Source of the DNA: Frondihabitans peucedani
Lineage (GTDB): Bacteria; Actinomycetota; Actinomycetes; Actinomycetales; Microbacteriaceae
DNA length: 64,000 nt
Direction of reading: 5' to 3'
Assembly: GCF_039537585.1 (NCBI RefSeq)
Contig: NZ_BAABAU010000001.1
Coordinates: forward strand, 2,170,001-2,234,000
Positions 19,601 through 28,380 of this stretch are shown piece after piece. Within the stretch, counting starts at the first letter, position 1. Every line of letters begins with the position of its first letter. The notes under the pieces are model-generated. The model was not told the DNA's origin and did no database searches. It saw only the letters and a program-made list of their open reading frames with translations. Both the position numbers and the translations under genes were made by a program.

Positions 19601-19607
19601 TGCGCGC

Positions 19608-21455
19608 ATGTGTGGCATCGTGGGTTACGTCGGTTCGGACAAGAGCGTGGAGGTCCTCCTCGGGGGCCTCAAGCGGCTCGAATATCGCGGCTACGACTCC
19701 GCGGGCATCGCCGTGATCGGGCCGGACGGCACGCTCGACATGCGCAAGAAGGCCGGCAAGCTGCAGATGCTGGTCGACGACCTCGACGCGTCGCCGGTCA
19801 CGAACGGCAGTACCGGCATCGGGCACACCCGCTGGGCGACGCACGGCGGCCCCACCGACGAGAACGCGCACCCGCACCTCTCCGACGGCGGCAGGCTGGC
19901 GCTCATCCACAACGGCATCATCGAGAACTTCTCCGAGCTGAAAGAGGAGCTCCTCCTCGAGGGCACCGTCTTCGCGTCCGAGACCGACTCCGAGGTGGCC
20001 GCTCACCTCGTCGCCCGCGCCTACCGCGAGACCGGCGACCTCGCCGAGGCCCTCCGCGTGGTCGTGAAGCGGCTCGAGGGCGCCTTCACGCTGCTCGTCG
20101 TCCACGCCGACCAGCCGGGCGTCGTCGTCGGTGCCCGCCGCAACTCGCCGCTCGTGATCGGGCTCGGCGACGGCGAGAACTTCCTCGGCTCCGACGTCGC
20201 GGCGTTCATCGAGTTCACCCACCGCGCCATGGCGATCGGGCAGGATCAGCTGGTCACCATCACCCCCGACGCAGTCGCAGTCGTCGACTTCGACGGCAAC
20301 CCCGTCGAGGCCACCGAGTTCGAGGTGACCTGGGACGCCGCCGCCGCCGAGAAGGGCGGCTGGTCGAGCTTCATGGCCAAGGAGATCAGCGAGGAGCCCG
20401 AGGCCGTCGCGAAGACCCTGCTCGGCCGAGCGGTCGACGGCGCCGTCCACCTCGACGACCTCGACCCGATCCGCGAGCGGCTGCTCACGGTCAACCGCAT
20501 CATCATCATCGCGTGCGGCACGGCCGCCTACGCGGGCATTCTCGGCAAGTACGCGATCGAGCAGTGGTCGAGGCTCCCCGTCGAGGTCGAGCTGGCGCAC
20601 GAGTTCCGCTACCGCGACCCGGTGCTCGACGACCACACCCTGGTGGTCTCGATCAGCCAGTCGGGCGAGACGATGGACACGCTGATGGCCGTCAAGTACG
20701 CCCGCGAGCAGGGCGCCCAGGTGCTCTCGATCTGCAACACGCAGGGCGCCACGATCCCGCGGGAGTCCGACGCGGTCATCTACACGCACGCCGGCCCGGA
20801 GGTCGCCGTCGCGTCGACGAAGGCCTTCGTCGCGCAGGGCACCGCGCTGTTCCTCCTCGGTCTGCACCTCGCGACGCTCCGCGGCACGCTGAGCAGCGAG
20901 GCCATCGCCGATCTCGTGGACGACCTGAAGGCGATCCCCGAGAAGATCGAGCGCGTGCTCGAGACCGGCGACCGCATCAAGACGCTGGCCGGCTGGATGG
21001 CCGACACCCGCTCGGTGCTGTTCCTGGGCCGCCACGTCGGCTACCCGATCGCTCTCGAGGGGGCGCTCAAGCTGAAGGAGCTGGCCTACATCCACGCCGA
21101 GGGCTTCGCCGCCGGCGAGCTCAAGCACGGCCCGATCGCGCTGATCGAGCCGGGCCAGATCGTCTTCGTGATCGTGCCGTCGCCCCGCGACCCGCGGTCG
21201 CTCCACCCCAAGGTCGTCTCGAACATCCAGGAGATCCGCGCCCGCGGCGCCCGCGTCATCGCGATCGCCGAAGAGGGCGACGCGGCCGTCCTGCCGTTCG
21301 CCGACGAGGTCCTGCACATCCCGCTCGCGAGCCCGCTCTTCGAGCCGCTGCTCGCGGTCGTGCCGCTGCACATCTTCGGCATGGAGCTCGCCGCCGCGAA
21401 GGGCCTCGACGTCGACCAGCCCCGGAACCTCGCCAAGAGCGTCACGGTCGAGTAG
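19608..21455 (+). CDS. glmS: Glucosamine-6-phosphate synthase (isomerizing)
   Basis: The product is 615 residues. Cys2 of MCGIVGYVG is the glutaminase nucleophile after Met removal; the two SIS domains follow ([37 protein letters not shown]), ending [13 protein letters not shown]. It makes glucosamine-6-phosphate from fructose-6-phosphate and glutamine, the entry to amino-sugar and wall synthesis. acpS follows 50 bases downstream in the order usual for actinobacteria. Confidence 0.98.
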   Translation: MCGIVGYVGSDKSVEVLLGGLKRLEYRGYDSAGIAVIGPDGTLDMRKKAGKLQMLVDDLDASPVTNGSTGIGHTRWATHGGPTDENAHPHLSDGGRLALIHNGIIENFSELKEELLLEGTVFASETDSEVAAHLVARAYRETGDLAEALRVVVKRLEGAFTLLVVHADQPGVVVGARRNSPLVIGLGDGENFLGSDVAAFIEFTHRAMAIGQDQLVTITPDAVAVVDFDGNPVEATEFEVTWDAAAAEKGGWSSFMAKEISEEPEAVAKTLLGRAVDGAVHLDDLDPIRERLLTVNRIIIIACGTAAYAGILGKYAIEQWSRLPVEVELAHEFRYRDPVLDDHTLVVSISQSGETMDTLMAVKYAREQGAQVLSICNTQGATIPRESDAVIYTHAGPEVAVASTKAFVAQGTALFLLGLHLATLRGTLSSEAIADLVDDLKAIPEKIERVLETGDRIKTLAGWMADTRSVLFLGRHVGYPIALEGALKLKELAYIHAEGFAAGELKHGPIALIEPGQIVFVIVPSPRDPRSLHPKVVSNIQEIRARGARVIAIAEEGDAAVLPFADEVLHIPLASPLFEPLLAVVPLHIFGMELAAAKGLDVDQPRNLAKSVTVE

Positions 21456-21505
21456 ACGCCCCGGGCCGAGAAGCAGACGAGCAGAGAACAGGGCGCAGGA
21501 TCACT

Positions 21506-21886
21506 GTGGCGATCGTCGGTATCGGGGTGGACGTCGTCGACGTCGCCAGGTTCGCGCGCACCCTGGAGCGCACGCCGCGGCTCCGCGGGCGCCTCTTCAC
21601 CGACGCCGAGCTGCTGCGCGACGGCGAGCCGCGCCGCGCGGAGTCGCTCGCGGCCCGCTTCGCCGCCAAGGAGGCGCTGATCAAGGCCCTCGGCGGCTCG
21701 ACCGGCGTCGGCTGGCACGACATGGTCGTCGGGGCGGACGACCAGCGCGCTCCGTCGCTGACTCTCAGCGGGGGAGCGGCGCTCCTGGCCGAGTCCCGTG
21801 GCGTCACCGACGTCCACCTCTCGCTGAGCCACGACGCCGGGGTGGCGACCGCGTTCGTCGTCGCCGAGGAGGTGCGCGCCCCGTGA
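21506..21886 (+). CDS. acpS: Holo-[acyl-carrier-protein] synthase
   Basis: The product is 126 residues from GTG ([20 protein letters not shown]). The Mg2+-binding Asp in GIGVDVVD and the Glu of [13 protein letters not shown] are the AcpS catalytic signature. It transfers phosphopantetheine from CoA to ACP. AGGA in the upstream GCAGGATC motif is the likely ribosome binding site, 5 bases before GTG. Its last four bases overlap the first racemase gene. The nnr gene often found next is missing. Confidence 0.93.
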   Translation: MAIVGIGVDVVDVARFARTLERTPRLRGRLFTDAELLRDGEPRRAESLAARFAAKEALIKALGGSTGVGWHDMVVGADDQRAPSLTLSGGAALLAESRGVTDVHLSLSHDAGVATAFVVAEEVRAP

Positions 21887-22995
21887 CGCAGGAGGCCCGG
21901 CTGACGATCGACACGTCCGCGCTCCGGCACAACGCGGCGATCCTGCGCGACTCGGTGGACGCCGAGCGCGTGATGGCCGTCGTCAAGGCGAACGGCTACG
22001 GCCACGGGGCCCTCGAGAGCGCCCTGGCGTTCGAGGCGGGCGGCGTCGACTGGCTCGGCGTGGTCGATCTCGACGAGGCCGTGGCGCTGCGCCGGGGCGG
22101 GGTGAGCCTGCCGATCCTGAGCTGGCTGCACGCTCCGGGAGAGACGTTCGAGCGCGCGGTTCAGTTCGAGATCACGCCGGGCGTCAGCGACCTCGCGCAG
22201 CTCGAGGCGTGCGCCGCGGCTGGCGTGCCCGCCGTCCACCTCTGCCTCGACACCGGGCTCAGCAGGAACGGCGCGATCGAGGAGGAGTGGGAGGCCCTGT
22301 TCGACCGCGCGGCGGCCCTCGAGCGCGAGGGCGTCCTCCGCGTCGAGGGCCTCATGACGCACCTGTCGAACACCTCCCCGCAGGACGACGGGCACCAGAC
22401 GGCGTCGTTCGTCCGGGCCGTCGGGATGCTCGACGAGCGGGGCGTGCACCCGCCGCTGCAGCACAGCGCCGCCTCGGCGGCCGCGCTCACCTACAGCAGC
22501 CCGCGCACGGCCATGGTGCGCTTCGGGCTCGCGATGTACGGGCTCAGCCCGTTCGCCGACCGGAGCGCCGCCGACCTCGGCATCCGCCCGGCGCTGACCC
22601 TGGCCGTGCCGGTGATCGGCGTCAAGGCGATCGCCGCGGGCGAGAGCACGTCGTACGGCTACACGTGGAGGGCCGAGCGCGACACCCGCCTGGCGCTCCT
22701 GCCGATCGGCTACGCCGACGGGATCGAGCGGATCGCGAGCAACCGCGTCCGCGTGCTGCTCGGCGGCCGCCTCTGCCCCGTCGTCGGCCGCGTCGCCATG
22801 AACGCCATGACAGTCGACATCGGGCCCGACGGCGGGGCCGACTCGGTCGCGGTCTCGCTCGGCGACGAGGCCGTCCTCTTCGGCGACGCCGCCGCCGGAC
22901 ACCCGACCGTGGCCGACTGGGCCGACGCGACGGGCACCATCACCTACGAGGTCGTCGCCCGGCTCTCGCACCGCCTGCCCAGGAGGTACGCGTGA
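21883..22995 (+). CDS. Alanine racemase family protein, copy 1 (divergent)
   Basis: The product is 370 residues. PLP-binding Lys35 lies in [13 protein letters not shown]; His160, Arg213 ([10 protein letters not shown]), the catalytic Tyr258 (STSYGYTW) and Tyr355 (TITYEV) are present. It departs from classical Alr in having Asn307 where MD is expected (VAMNAM), Cys121 in place of the often carbamylated Lys before DTG, and Ala for the Asn of the usual NS pair. Alr interconverts L- and D-alanine for peptidoglycan. It overlaps acpS and the second racemase gene by 4 bases each. It may be an alanine racemase, a racemase for another amino acid, or one half of a heteromer. Confidence 0.85.
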   Translation: MTQEARLTIDTSALRHNAAILRDSVDAERVMAVVKANGYGHGALESALAFEAGGVDWLGVVDLDEAVALRRGGVSLPILSWLHAPGETFERAVQFEITPGVSDLAQLEACAAAGVPAVHLCLDTGLSRNGAIEEEWEALFDRAAALEREGVLRVEGLMTHLSNTSPQDDGHQTASFVRAVGMLDERGVHPPLQHSAASAAALTYSSPRTAMVRFGLAMYGLSPFADRSAADLGIRPALTLAVPVIGVKAIAAGESTSYGYTWRAERDTRLALLPIGYADGIERIASNRVRVLLGGRLCPVVGRVAMNAMTVDIGPDGGADSVAVSLGDEAVLFGDAAAGHPTVADWADATGTITYEVVARLSHRLPRRYA

Positions 22996-24161
22996 CGATC
23001 GACCAGCCCTGGCTCCGCCGCGCGACCGTCGACCTCGGCGCCTATCGGGCGAACCTGCGGCACCTCCAGGAGGTGGTCGCACCCGCCGACCTGATGGCCG
23101 TCCTGAAGGCCGACGGGTACGGGCACGGCGCCGTCGCTCTCGGTCGGGCCGCCGTCGAGGCCGGTGTCACCTGGCTCGGCGCGCTGGAGCTCGCCAACGC
23201 CCACGAGCTCCGCGAGGCCGGGATCGACGAGCGGGTGTCGATCATGGTGTGGCAGTTCGCGTCCTCCGAGACCTTCGAGCGGGCCGTCGGCGAGCGGATC
23301 GACCTCGGCCTGTCGAGCCTCCGTCAGCTCGAGGCCGTGGCCCGGGCCGTCCGGAGCGTCGCCTCGGCCGCAGCCCCCGACGCCCGCCCCGAGGCGCTGA
23401 TCGAGATCCCGGCCCTGGTGCACCTCAACGTCGACACCGGCCTCCACCGCGACGGCGTGCTGCCGGGCGACTGGGACGCCCTGGTGCTCCGGGCCGTCGA
23501 GCTCCGCGACGAGGGCGTCATCCGGCTCCGCGGCATCTACTCGCACCTCGCCGAGGCGTCCGACGACGACGACACCGCCTCCGCCCGGGCCCTGGCCGAG
23601 GCGACGGAGCGAGCCGAGGCGCTCGGCGCCCGGTTCGAGAGGCGCCACCTCACCGCCTCGAGCGCCGGCCTGGAACGGCCCGAGCTGCGCCTCGACATGG
23701 TGCGCATGGGGGCGAACACGTACGGCATCCCGGTGACCGACGGCGTCACCGCGGCCGACCGCGGGCTCGTGCCGGTGATGACCCTCAGCGCCAGGATCGC
23801 GCGCGTCAAGCGCATCGCTCAAGGCACGGGCGTCTCGTACGACTACACCTGGCGCGCCCCGCGCGACACCACGGTCGCGCTGGTGCCGATCGGGTACGCC
23901 GACGGCATCCCGCGGCGCTCGCAGCACGGCGCCTCCGTCGCTGTCCGCGGAAGGCGTTACCCGATCGTCGGGCGCGTCGCGATGGACCAGTTCCTGATCG
24001 ACGTCGGCGACGACCCGGTCGAGGTCGGCGACGAGGCCACCCTCTTCGGATCAGGATCGCGGGGCGAGCTGACGGTCGGCGAGTGGGCCGACCTGATCGG
24101 CACGATCGGCGAGGAGATCGTCTCCGGCCTCGGGCCGCGGATCCCGAGGGTGTACGTCTGA
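22992..24161 (+). CDS. Alanine racemase family protein, copy 2 (divergent)
   Basis: The product is 389 residues from GTG. Lys39 (LMAVLKADGYGHG), His185, Arg238, catalytic Tyr283 (GVSYDYTW) and Met331-Asp332 (VGRVAMDQFLIDVG) are present. The Tyr of the C-terminal YE motif is replaced (TIGEE, Glu374), the Gly after SY is Asp, and Asn stands where the carbamylated Lys may be. It holds the chromosomal place of alr, directly before tsaE (TGATG overlap). Compared with copy 1, a different set of active-site residues has changed; see findings. Which copy supplies D-Ala cannot be told from the sequence. Confidence 0.86.
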   Translation: MTIDQPWLRRATVDLGAYRANLRHLQEVVAPADLMAVLKADGYGHGAVALGRAAVEAGVTWLGALELANAHELREAGIDERVSIMVWQFASSETFERAVGERIDLGLSSLRQLEAVARAVRSVASAAAPDARPEALIEIPALVHLNVDTGLHRDGVLPGDWDALVLRAVELRDEGVIRLRGIYSHLAEASDDDDTASARALAEATERAEALGARFERRHLTASSAGLERPELRLDMVRMGANTYGIPVTDGVTAADRGLVPVMTLSARIARVKRIAQGTGVSYDYTWRAPRDTTVALVPIGYADGIPRRSQHGASVAVRGRRYPIVGRVAMDQFLIDVGDDPVEVGDEATLFGSGSRGELTVGEWADLIGTIGEEIVSGLGPRIPRVYV

Positions 24162-24658
24162 TGGCCCGGCTCTTCGAGGGCGGCGTCGCCGACAGCGGAG
24201 CCATGGAGGCGCTCGGCGAGCGGCTGGCGGGCGTCCTCCGACGCGGCGACCTCCTCGTCCTGACCGGGCCGCTCGGCGCCGGCAAGACGACGCTGACGCG
24301 CGGGATCGGCCGCGGGCTGGGCGTCCGCGGGCCGGTCGCGTCGCCGACGTTCGTGCTCGCGCGGACGCACCCGTCACTCCGGCCGGACGGCCCGCCGCTC
24401 GTGCACGTCGACGCGTACCGCCTCGGCTCAGCCGCCGAGCTCGACGACCTCGACATCGACTTCGAGGGCTCGGTCGTCGTGGTCGAGTGGGGCGCCGGGA
24501 TGCTCGACGGCATCGCCGACTCGTGGCTCGACGTCCGCATCGAGCGCCCGGTGGGCGGCGAGGTCGAGCAGGATCCCGACGACTTCGGTGACGAGCCCCG
24601 TCGCGTGGTCGTCGAGGCGCACGGGCCGCGCTGGGCCGGCGTCGCGCTCGACGCCTGA
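24161..24658 (+). CDS. tsaE: tRNA t6A biosynthesis ATPase TsaE
   Basis: The product is 165 residues. Walker A GPLGAGKTTLTRGIG, then SPTFVLARTHPS and the Walker B region VVVVEWGAGM are the TsaE signature. TsaE works with TsaB and TsaD in forming threonylcarbamoyladenosine at A37 of ANN-decoding tRNAs. The start overlaps the second racemase stop (TGATG). tsaB, rimI and tsaD follow. Confidence 0.95.
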   Translation: MARLFEGGVADSGAMEALGERLAGVLRRGDLLVLTGPLGAGKTTLTRGIGRGLGVRGPVASPTFVLARTHPSLRPDGPPLVHVDAYRLGSAAELDDLDIDFEGSVVVVEWGAGMLDGIADSWLDVRIERPVGGEVEQDPDDFGDEPRRVVVEAHGPRWAGVALDA

Positions 24659-24704
24659 GCGCGCCCGGCGCCCAGGCAGGCCCGGCCGGGTCGGCGCTCG
24701 CGGA

Positions 24705-24710
24705 TACGAT
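24705..24710 (+). promoter_or_regulatory. -10 box of tsaB (leaderless type)
   Basis: TACGAT ends 7 bases before the ATG at 24717, suggesting a second transcription start inside the racemase-tsa cluster for tsaB-rimI-tsaD. Confidence 0.45.
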
Positions 24711-24716
24711 TGACCC

Positions 24717-25442
24717 ATGCTCCTGGCGATCGACACCTCCTCCTGCACGTCGGTGGCCGTCGTCGACCGCGAGCGGGGCGTCCTCGCCGAAGCCACCGAG
24801 CTCGACACCCGGCGGCACGCCGAGGTCGTCGGCGAGCTCATCGCCGCCTGTCTCGACGAGGCCGGGGTGTCGCCCCGCGACCTCAGCGCCGTCATCGCCG
24901 GAATGGGCCCCGGCCCCTTCACCGGCCTCCGGGTCGGCATCGCCGCCGCCCGGGCCTTCGCCTTCGGCGCGGGGAGGCCCTGCCTCCCGCTCGTGAGCCA
25001 CGACGCCGTGGCCTTCGAGAGGCTCGGCGGGCTGGCGCTCGTGGCGGGCGGCGTGGCCGGTGCGCCGGCGCCTGCCTCCCCGGAGCGGGCAGTGCCTGCC
25101 GCCTCCGCGCAGCCGCTCCTCGTCGTCACCGACGCGCGGCGCCGCGAGGTGTACTGGAGCGCGTACTCGCACCTCGACGAGCAGGGTCTGCCCGTGCGCG
25201 TGAGCGGGCCGTCTCTGGTGCGTCCGGACGATCTCGACGAGGTGGTCCGGGCATCCTGCGGGGCCTCGTTCACGGCCGACGCCGAGCGCACCGACCCGGC
25301 GTCCACCGCGGTCTCGGGAGCCGCCCTCGGCCTGCTCGGCGAGACGCTCTACGCCGCGGGCCGGTCGTTCGCGGCGGACGAGCCGCTCTACCTCCGCTCG
25401 CCCGACGTGACCGTGCCGGGCGCCCCCAAGAGGGTCTCGTGA
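24717..25442 (+). CDS. tsaB: tRNA t6A biosynthesis protein TsaB
   Basis: The product is 241 residues, starting [20 protein letters not shown] with the ASKHA-type strand, then [22 protein letters not shown]. TsaB is a non-catalytic partner of TsaD. An Ala/Pro/Gly-rich insertion sits near residues 108-130. The rimI GTG overlaps its stop (GTGA). Confidence 0.95.
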   Translation: MLLAIDTSSCTSVAVVDRERGVLAEATELDTRRHAEVVGELIAACLDEAGVSPRDLSAVIAGMGPGPFTGLRVGIAAARAFAFGAGRPCLPLVSHDAVAFERLGGLALVAGGVAGAPAPASPERAVPAASAQPLLVVTDARRREVYWSAYSHLDEQGLPVRVSGPSLVRPDDLDEVVRASCGASFTADAERTDPASTAVSGAALGLLGETLYAAGRSFAADEPLYLRSPDVTVPGAPKRVS

Positions 25443-25951
25443 CCGCAGGGGCGGTCGAGATCCGCCGGGCGACCCCGGCCGACCTCGAGCCGATCATGGC
25501 GATCGAGACGGCGGCGTTCGTCAACGACGCCTGGAGCCCCGAGAGCATGGCCCACGAGCTCGCCGACTCGTCGTGCTTCTACCTCGTCGCCGTCGAGCAG
25601 GCGGCGGGCGAGGCGGGTGCCGTCGTGGCCTACTCCGGGCTCCGCGCTCCGATCGGGTCGCCGGACTCCGACATCCAGACCATCACGGTGGCGCCCGAGT
25701 ACCGCCGCCGCGGCATCGCCCGAGACCTGGTGCGCAGGATGCTCGACGAGGCCGCGGCCCGCGGCGCCCGCGAGACGTTCCTCGAGGTGCGGGTCGACAA
25801 CCCCGGCGCCCAGACCCTGTACGAGTCGTTCGGGTTCGAGGGCATCGCCGTCCGCCCCCGCTACTACATGCCCGACGGGGTCGACGCGCTCGTGATGCGG
25901 GCGTCGCTCCCGGCGCCGTCGGCCGCTCTCTCGACCTCGGAGGACCTGTGA
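25439..25951 (+). CDS. rimI: Ribosomal protein S18-alanine N-acetyltransferase-type GNAT
   Basis: The product is 170 residues from GTG. The GNAT acetyl-CoA motif is [22 protein letters not shown], and [25 protein letters not shown] is the RimI C-terminal motif. RimI acetylates the N-terminal Ala of S18 and probably other proteins. Coupled by 4-base overlaps to tsaB and tsaD, an arrangement conserved in actinobacteria. Confidence 0.93.
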   Translation: MTAGAVEIRRATPADLEPIMAIETAAFVNDAWSPESMAHELADSSCFYLVAVEQAAGEAGAVVAYSGLRAPIGSPDSDIQTITVAPEYRRRGIARDLVRRMLDEAAARGARETFLEVRVDNPGAQTLYESFGFEGIAVRPRYYMPDGVDALVMRASLPAPSAALSTSEDL

Positions 25952-27003
25952 TCCGCGAACCCCTGGTGCTGGGCATCGAGACGAGCTGCGACGAGACCGG
26001 CATCGGCATCGTCCGCGGACGCACCCTCCTCGCCAACGTCATCGCGTCGTCGATGGACGAGCACGCCCGCTACGGCGGCGTCGTCCCCGAGATCGCTGCC
26101 CGGGCGCATCTGGAGGCCCTGCAGCCGACGCTCAGTGCGGCCCTGGCCGAGGCCGACGTCTCGCTCGACGACCTCGACGCGATCGCCGTCACGAGCGGCC
26201 CGGGCCTCGCCGGTGCCCTCATGGTCGGCGTCGGGGCTGCCAAGGCACTCGCGCTCGGCGCGGGCAAACCGCTCTACGCGGTCAACCACCTCGTCGGCCA
26301 CGTCGGGGCCGACGTGCTCCGCGACGACGGCAGCGAGATCGAGCTGCCGACGATCGCGCTCCTCGTCTCGGGCGGGCACACGTCGCTCCTCCACGTCCGC
26401 GACCTCGTCGACGACGTCGAGCTCCTCGGCGAGACGATCGACGACGCTGCGGGCGAGGCGTTCGACAAGGTGGCGCGACTGCTCGGGCTGCCCTACCCGG
26501 GCGGCCCCCAGATCGACCGGGTCGCGGCTGACGGCGATCCTGCGGCCATCCGGTTCCCCCGCGGGCTGACCCTGCCGAAAGACCTCGAGAAGCACCGGTA
26601 CGACTTCTCGTTCTCCGGCCTCAAGACGGCCGTCGCGCGCTGGGTCGAGAAGACCGAGGCGGCAGGATCGCCCGTGCCCACCGCCGACGTGGCGGCCAGC
26701 TTCCGCGAGGCGGTCGTCGACGTCCTGCTGACGAAGGCCCTCGCGGCGTGCGCCGACCGCGGGGTGCCCCGCCTGCTGCTCGGCGGGGGAGTCGTGGCGA
26801 ACGCGCGGGTGCGCGAGGTCGCCGCGGCCCGGTGCGCGGAGGCCGGCATCGAGCTCAGGATCCCGCCCCTGTCACTCTGCACCGACAACGGCGCGATGAT
26901 CGCCGTCCTCGGGGCCGAGCTCGTCGCGCGCGGCCGCCGCCCCTCGCCGCTGTCGTTCGGCGCGGACTCCACGCTGCCGGTGACGAGCGCGCAGGCGCTG
27001 TAG
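25948..27003 (+). CDS. tsaD: tRNA N6-adenosine threonylcarbamoyltransferase TsaD
   Basis: The product is 351 residues from [17 protein letters not shown], the metal-binding His pair in NHLVGHV and [14 protein letters not shown] are the TsaD signatures. It transfers the threonylcarbamoyl group to A37 of tRNA. A 9-bp tandem duplication of the last two codons and stop (GCGCTGTAG at 26995 and 27004) marks the end of the gene. Confidence 0.97.
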   Translation: MIREPLVLGIETSCDETGIGIVRGRTLLANVIASSMDEHARYGGVVPEIAARAHLEALQPTLSAALAEADVSLDDLDAIAVTSGPGLAGALMVGVGAAKALALGAGKPLYAVNHLVGHVGADVLRDDGSEIELPTIALLVSGGHTSLLHVRDLVDDVELLGETIDDAAGEAFDKVARLLGLPYPGGPQIDRVAADGDPAAIRFPRGLTLPKDLEKHRYDFSFSGLKTAVARWVEKTEAAGSPVPTADVAASFREAVVDVLLTKALAACADRGVPRLLLGGGVVANARVREVAAARCAEAGIELRIPPLSLCTDNGAMIAVLGAELVARGRRPSPLSFGADSTLPVTSAQAL

Positions 27004-27054
27004 GCGCTGTAGGTTCGTAAGACCGCAGAGTCGCCGTCTCGAGAGGATCCGCCG

Positions 27055-27357
27055 ATGTCCGATGGTCGTCTTCCCGCTGCTCCTCCGCCGCACGATCCGT
27101 CCGGACCGGTGCCGCCGCCCGGCCGCCGCTGGAACCTGCTCGCGATCGCCAGCCTCGTCCTCGGCGTGCTGAGCTTCCTGCTGAGCTGGTACGGGATCAT
27201 CGGCGTGGCCGCCGTCGTGACCGGGATCGTCGCGCTCCGGCAGATCGGCACGACCCGGCAGCGGGGGCGGTGGCTCGCGGGTGCCGGCGTCCTCCTTGGC
27301 GCGCTGGCCGTCGTCATCGTGATCGCCCTCGTGCTCATCGGCCGCGCGGCAGGCTGA
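27055..27357 (+). CDS. Small DUF4190-type membrane protein
   Basis: The product is 100 residues: a Pro-rich cytoplasmic head (APPPHDPSGPVPPPGRR) and two hydrophobic helices (about 29-58 and 73-97) joined by RQIGTTRQRGRWLAGAG, the DUF4190 pattern. Function unknown. GAGAGGATCC about 8 bases upstream can serve as ribosome binding site. The next gene encodes a second protein with the same membrane part. Confidence 0.8.
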   Translation: MSDGRLPAAPPPHDPSGPVPPPGRRWNLLAIASLVLGVLSFLLSWYGIIGVAAVVTGIVALRQIGTTRQRGRWLAGAGVLLGALAVVIVIALVLIGRAAG

Positions 27358-27447
27358 GCGCGCGCGGCCGGACCGCTCTCGGGCCGGCTACGGCGTGCAG
27401 CGGACGCGACCCCGATCAGGGGGACTCCTGCCGTCGGGGGTACGCGC

Positions 27448-27453
27448 TAGGGT
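27448..27453 (+). promoter_or_regulatory. Possible -10 box for the gene at 27558
   Basis: TAGGGT would start transcription near 27460, leaving a leader of about 98 bases. No -35 match was found. Confidence 0.35.
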
Positions 27454-27557
27454 CGATGGAACCCCTCACCACCGGGCGGGCGCGCCCCCGCGACCGCCCG
27501 GAGCCGGGTGAGGCAGCACGGCGGGGGACGCCGTCTTCACGAACCGGAGCGACGAGC

Positions 27558-28130
27558 ATGAGCGATCAGACCGACCACACGCCCGACGAGAGCGGCCGCG
27601 AGTCGCAGCCGCCGGCGTACGGGCAGAATCCGCCGGCCTATGAGCAGAATCCCCCGGCCTACGGGCAGGACAAGCCCGCGTACGGGCAGAACCCGCCGGC
27701 CTACGGGCAGGATCAGCCGTCCTACGGCCAGAACCAGCCGGCCCAGAACCCGTACGGCACGCCGGCGCCGAACCCGTACGCGCAGAGCCCCTACGGTCAG
27801 GGCGGCTACGGCCAGAATCCCAACGGCCAGAACGCCTACGGCCAGAACCCGTACGGCGGGCCGGTGCCCGGCACGACGAGCCCGCTGGCCATCGTCTCGA
27901 TGATCCTCGGCATCGTCGGCGTGATCGGCGGCTTCCTCTTCTTCGCTCTGATGCCCATCGCCGCGATCATCCTGGGCTTCATCGCTCGTCGACGCACCCG
28001 TCAGTACCACCAGCAGGGCGCGGGCATGGCGCTCGCCGGCATCATCACCGGCTTCGTCGGGGTGGCGTTCTTCGTCGCGTACATCGTGGTCGTCGTGGTC
28101 ATCGTCGCGGCCGACCCGAACATGAACTAG
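27558..28130 (+). CDS. DUF4190-type membrane protein with Tyr/Gln/Pro repeat head
   Basis: The product is 190 residues. Residues 18-59 are six heptads of the type PPAYGQN, followed by more Tyr/Gly/Gln/Asn-rich sequence (NPYGQGGYGQNPNGQ-like) to residue 105. Two membrane helices (about 108-137 and 155-185) flank a basic loop RRRTRQYHQQGAGMALAG, as in DUF4190. The head resembles low-complexity, phase-separating sequences. I start at ATG 27558, which gives MSDQTDHTPDESG; the upstream open frame is GC-rich shadow. Function unknown. Confidence 0.82.
   Translation: MSDQTDHTPDESGRESQPPAYGQNPPAYEQNPPAYGQDKPAYGQNPPAYGQDQPSYGQNQPAQNPYGTPAPNPYAQSPYGQGGYGQNPNGQNAYGQNPYGGPVPGTTSPLAIVSMILGIVGVIGGFLFFALMPIAAIILGFIARRRTRQYHQQGAGMALAGIITGFVGVAFFVAYIVVVVVIVAADPNMN
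27609..27734. repeat. Six 21-bp repeats encoding PPAYGQN-type heptads
   Basis: Six in-frame 21-bp units with small changes (Tyr and Gln kept in all). Unit number can change without frameshift. Confidence 0.85.
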
Positions 28131-28139
28131 GCCCGACTC

Positions 28140-28346
28140 GTGATCCCGAGGGCAGCCTCCGCACTCCGGCTCGGGCTGGTCCTCGCCCTGTGGCGCCGCT
28201 ACCGGGCGGCTGCGACGCCGAGCGAGCGGGAGACCGCGGGCCGGGCGATCATCGCGATCGCGTCGGTCTGGGTCGGGGCCGTCGCACTGACGGGCCTCGT
28301 CGTCTTCGGGTGCGTGGCGTTCCTGCTGCTCCTGGTGCGGGTCTGA
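28140..28346 (+). CDS. Small single-helix membrane protein, unknown function
   Basis: A 68-codon frame from GTG, 9 bases after the preceding stop. The N-terminal half is basic and amphipathic (LGLVLALWRRYRAAATPSER); residues 38-68 form a strong hydrophobic segment. No family recognised. The codon pattern is consistent with coding, but the short length leaves doubt. Confidence 0.5.
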   Translation: MIPRAASALRLGLVLALWRRYRAAATPSERETAGRAIIAIASVWVGAVALTGLVVFGCVAFLLLLVRV

Positions 28347-28380
28347 CGATCCTGCACGCCGGAAGGCCGCCGGGCGCCCC

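Noticed and set aside
19601-19607. glmS ribozyme or riboswitch upstream of glmS
   Set aside because: The predicted leader is only a base or two, and the 111-base gap has no ribozyme-like structure.
19497-21371. Long open minus-strand frame continuing upstream from coaA
   Set aside because: It is antisense to glmS over its full length, has shadow-type composition (Arg/Asp/Val/Leu) and no domain; coaA has its own start and -10 box at 19496-19510.
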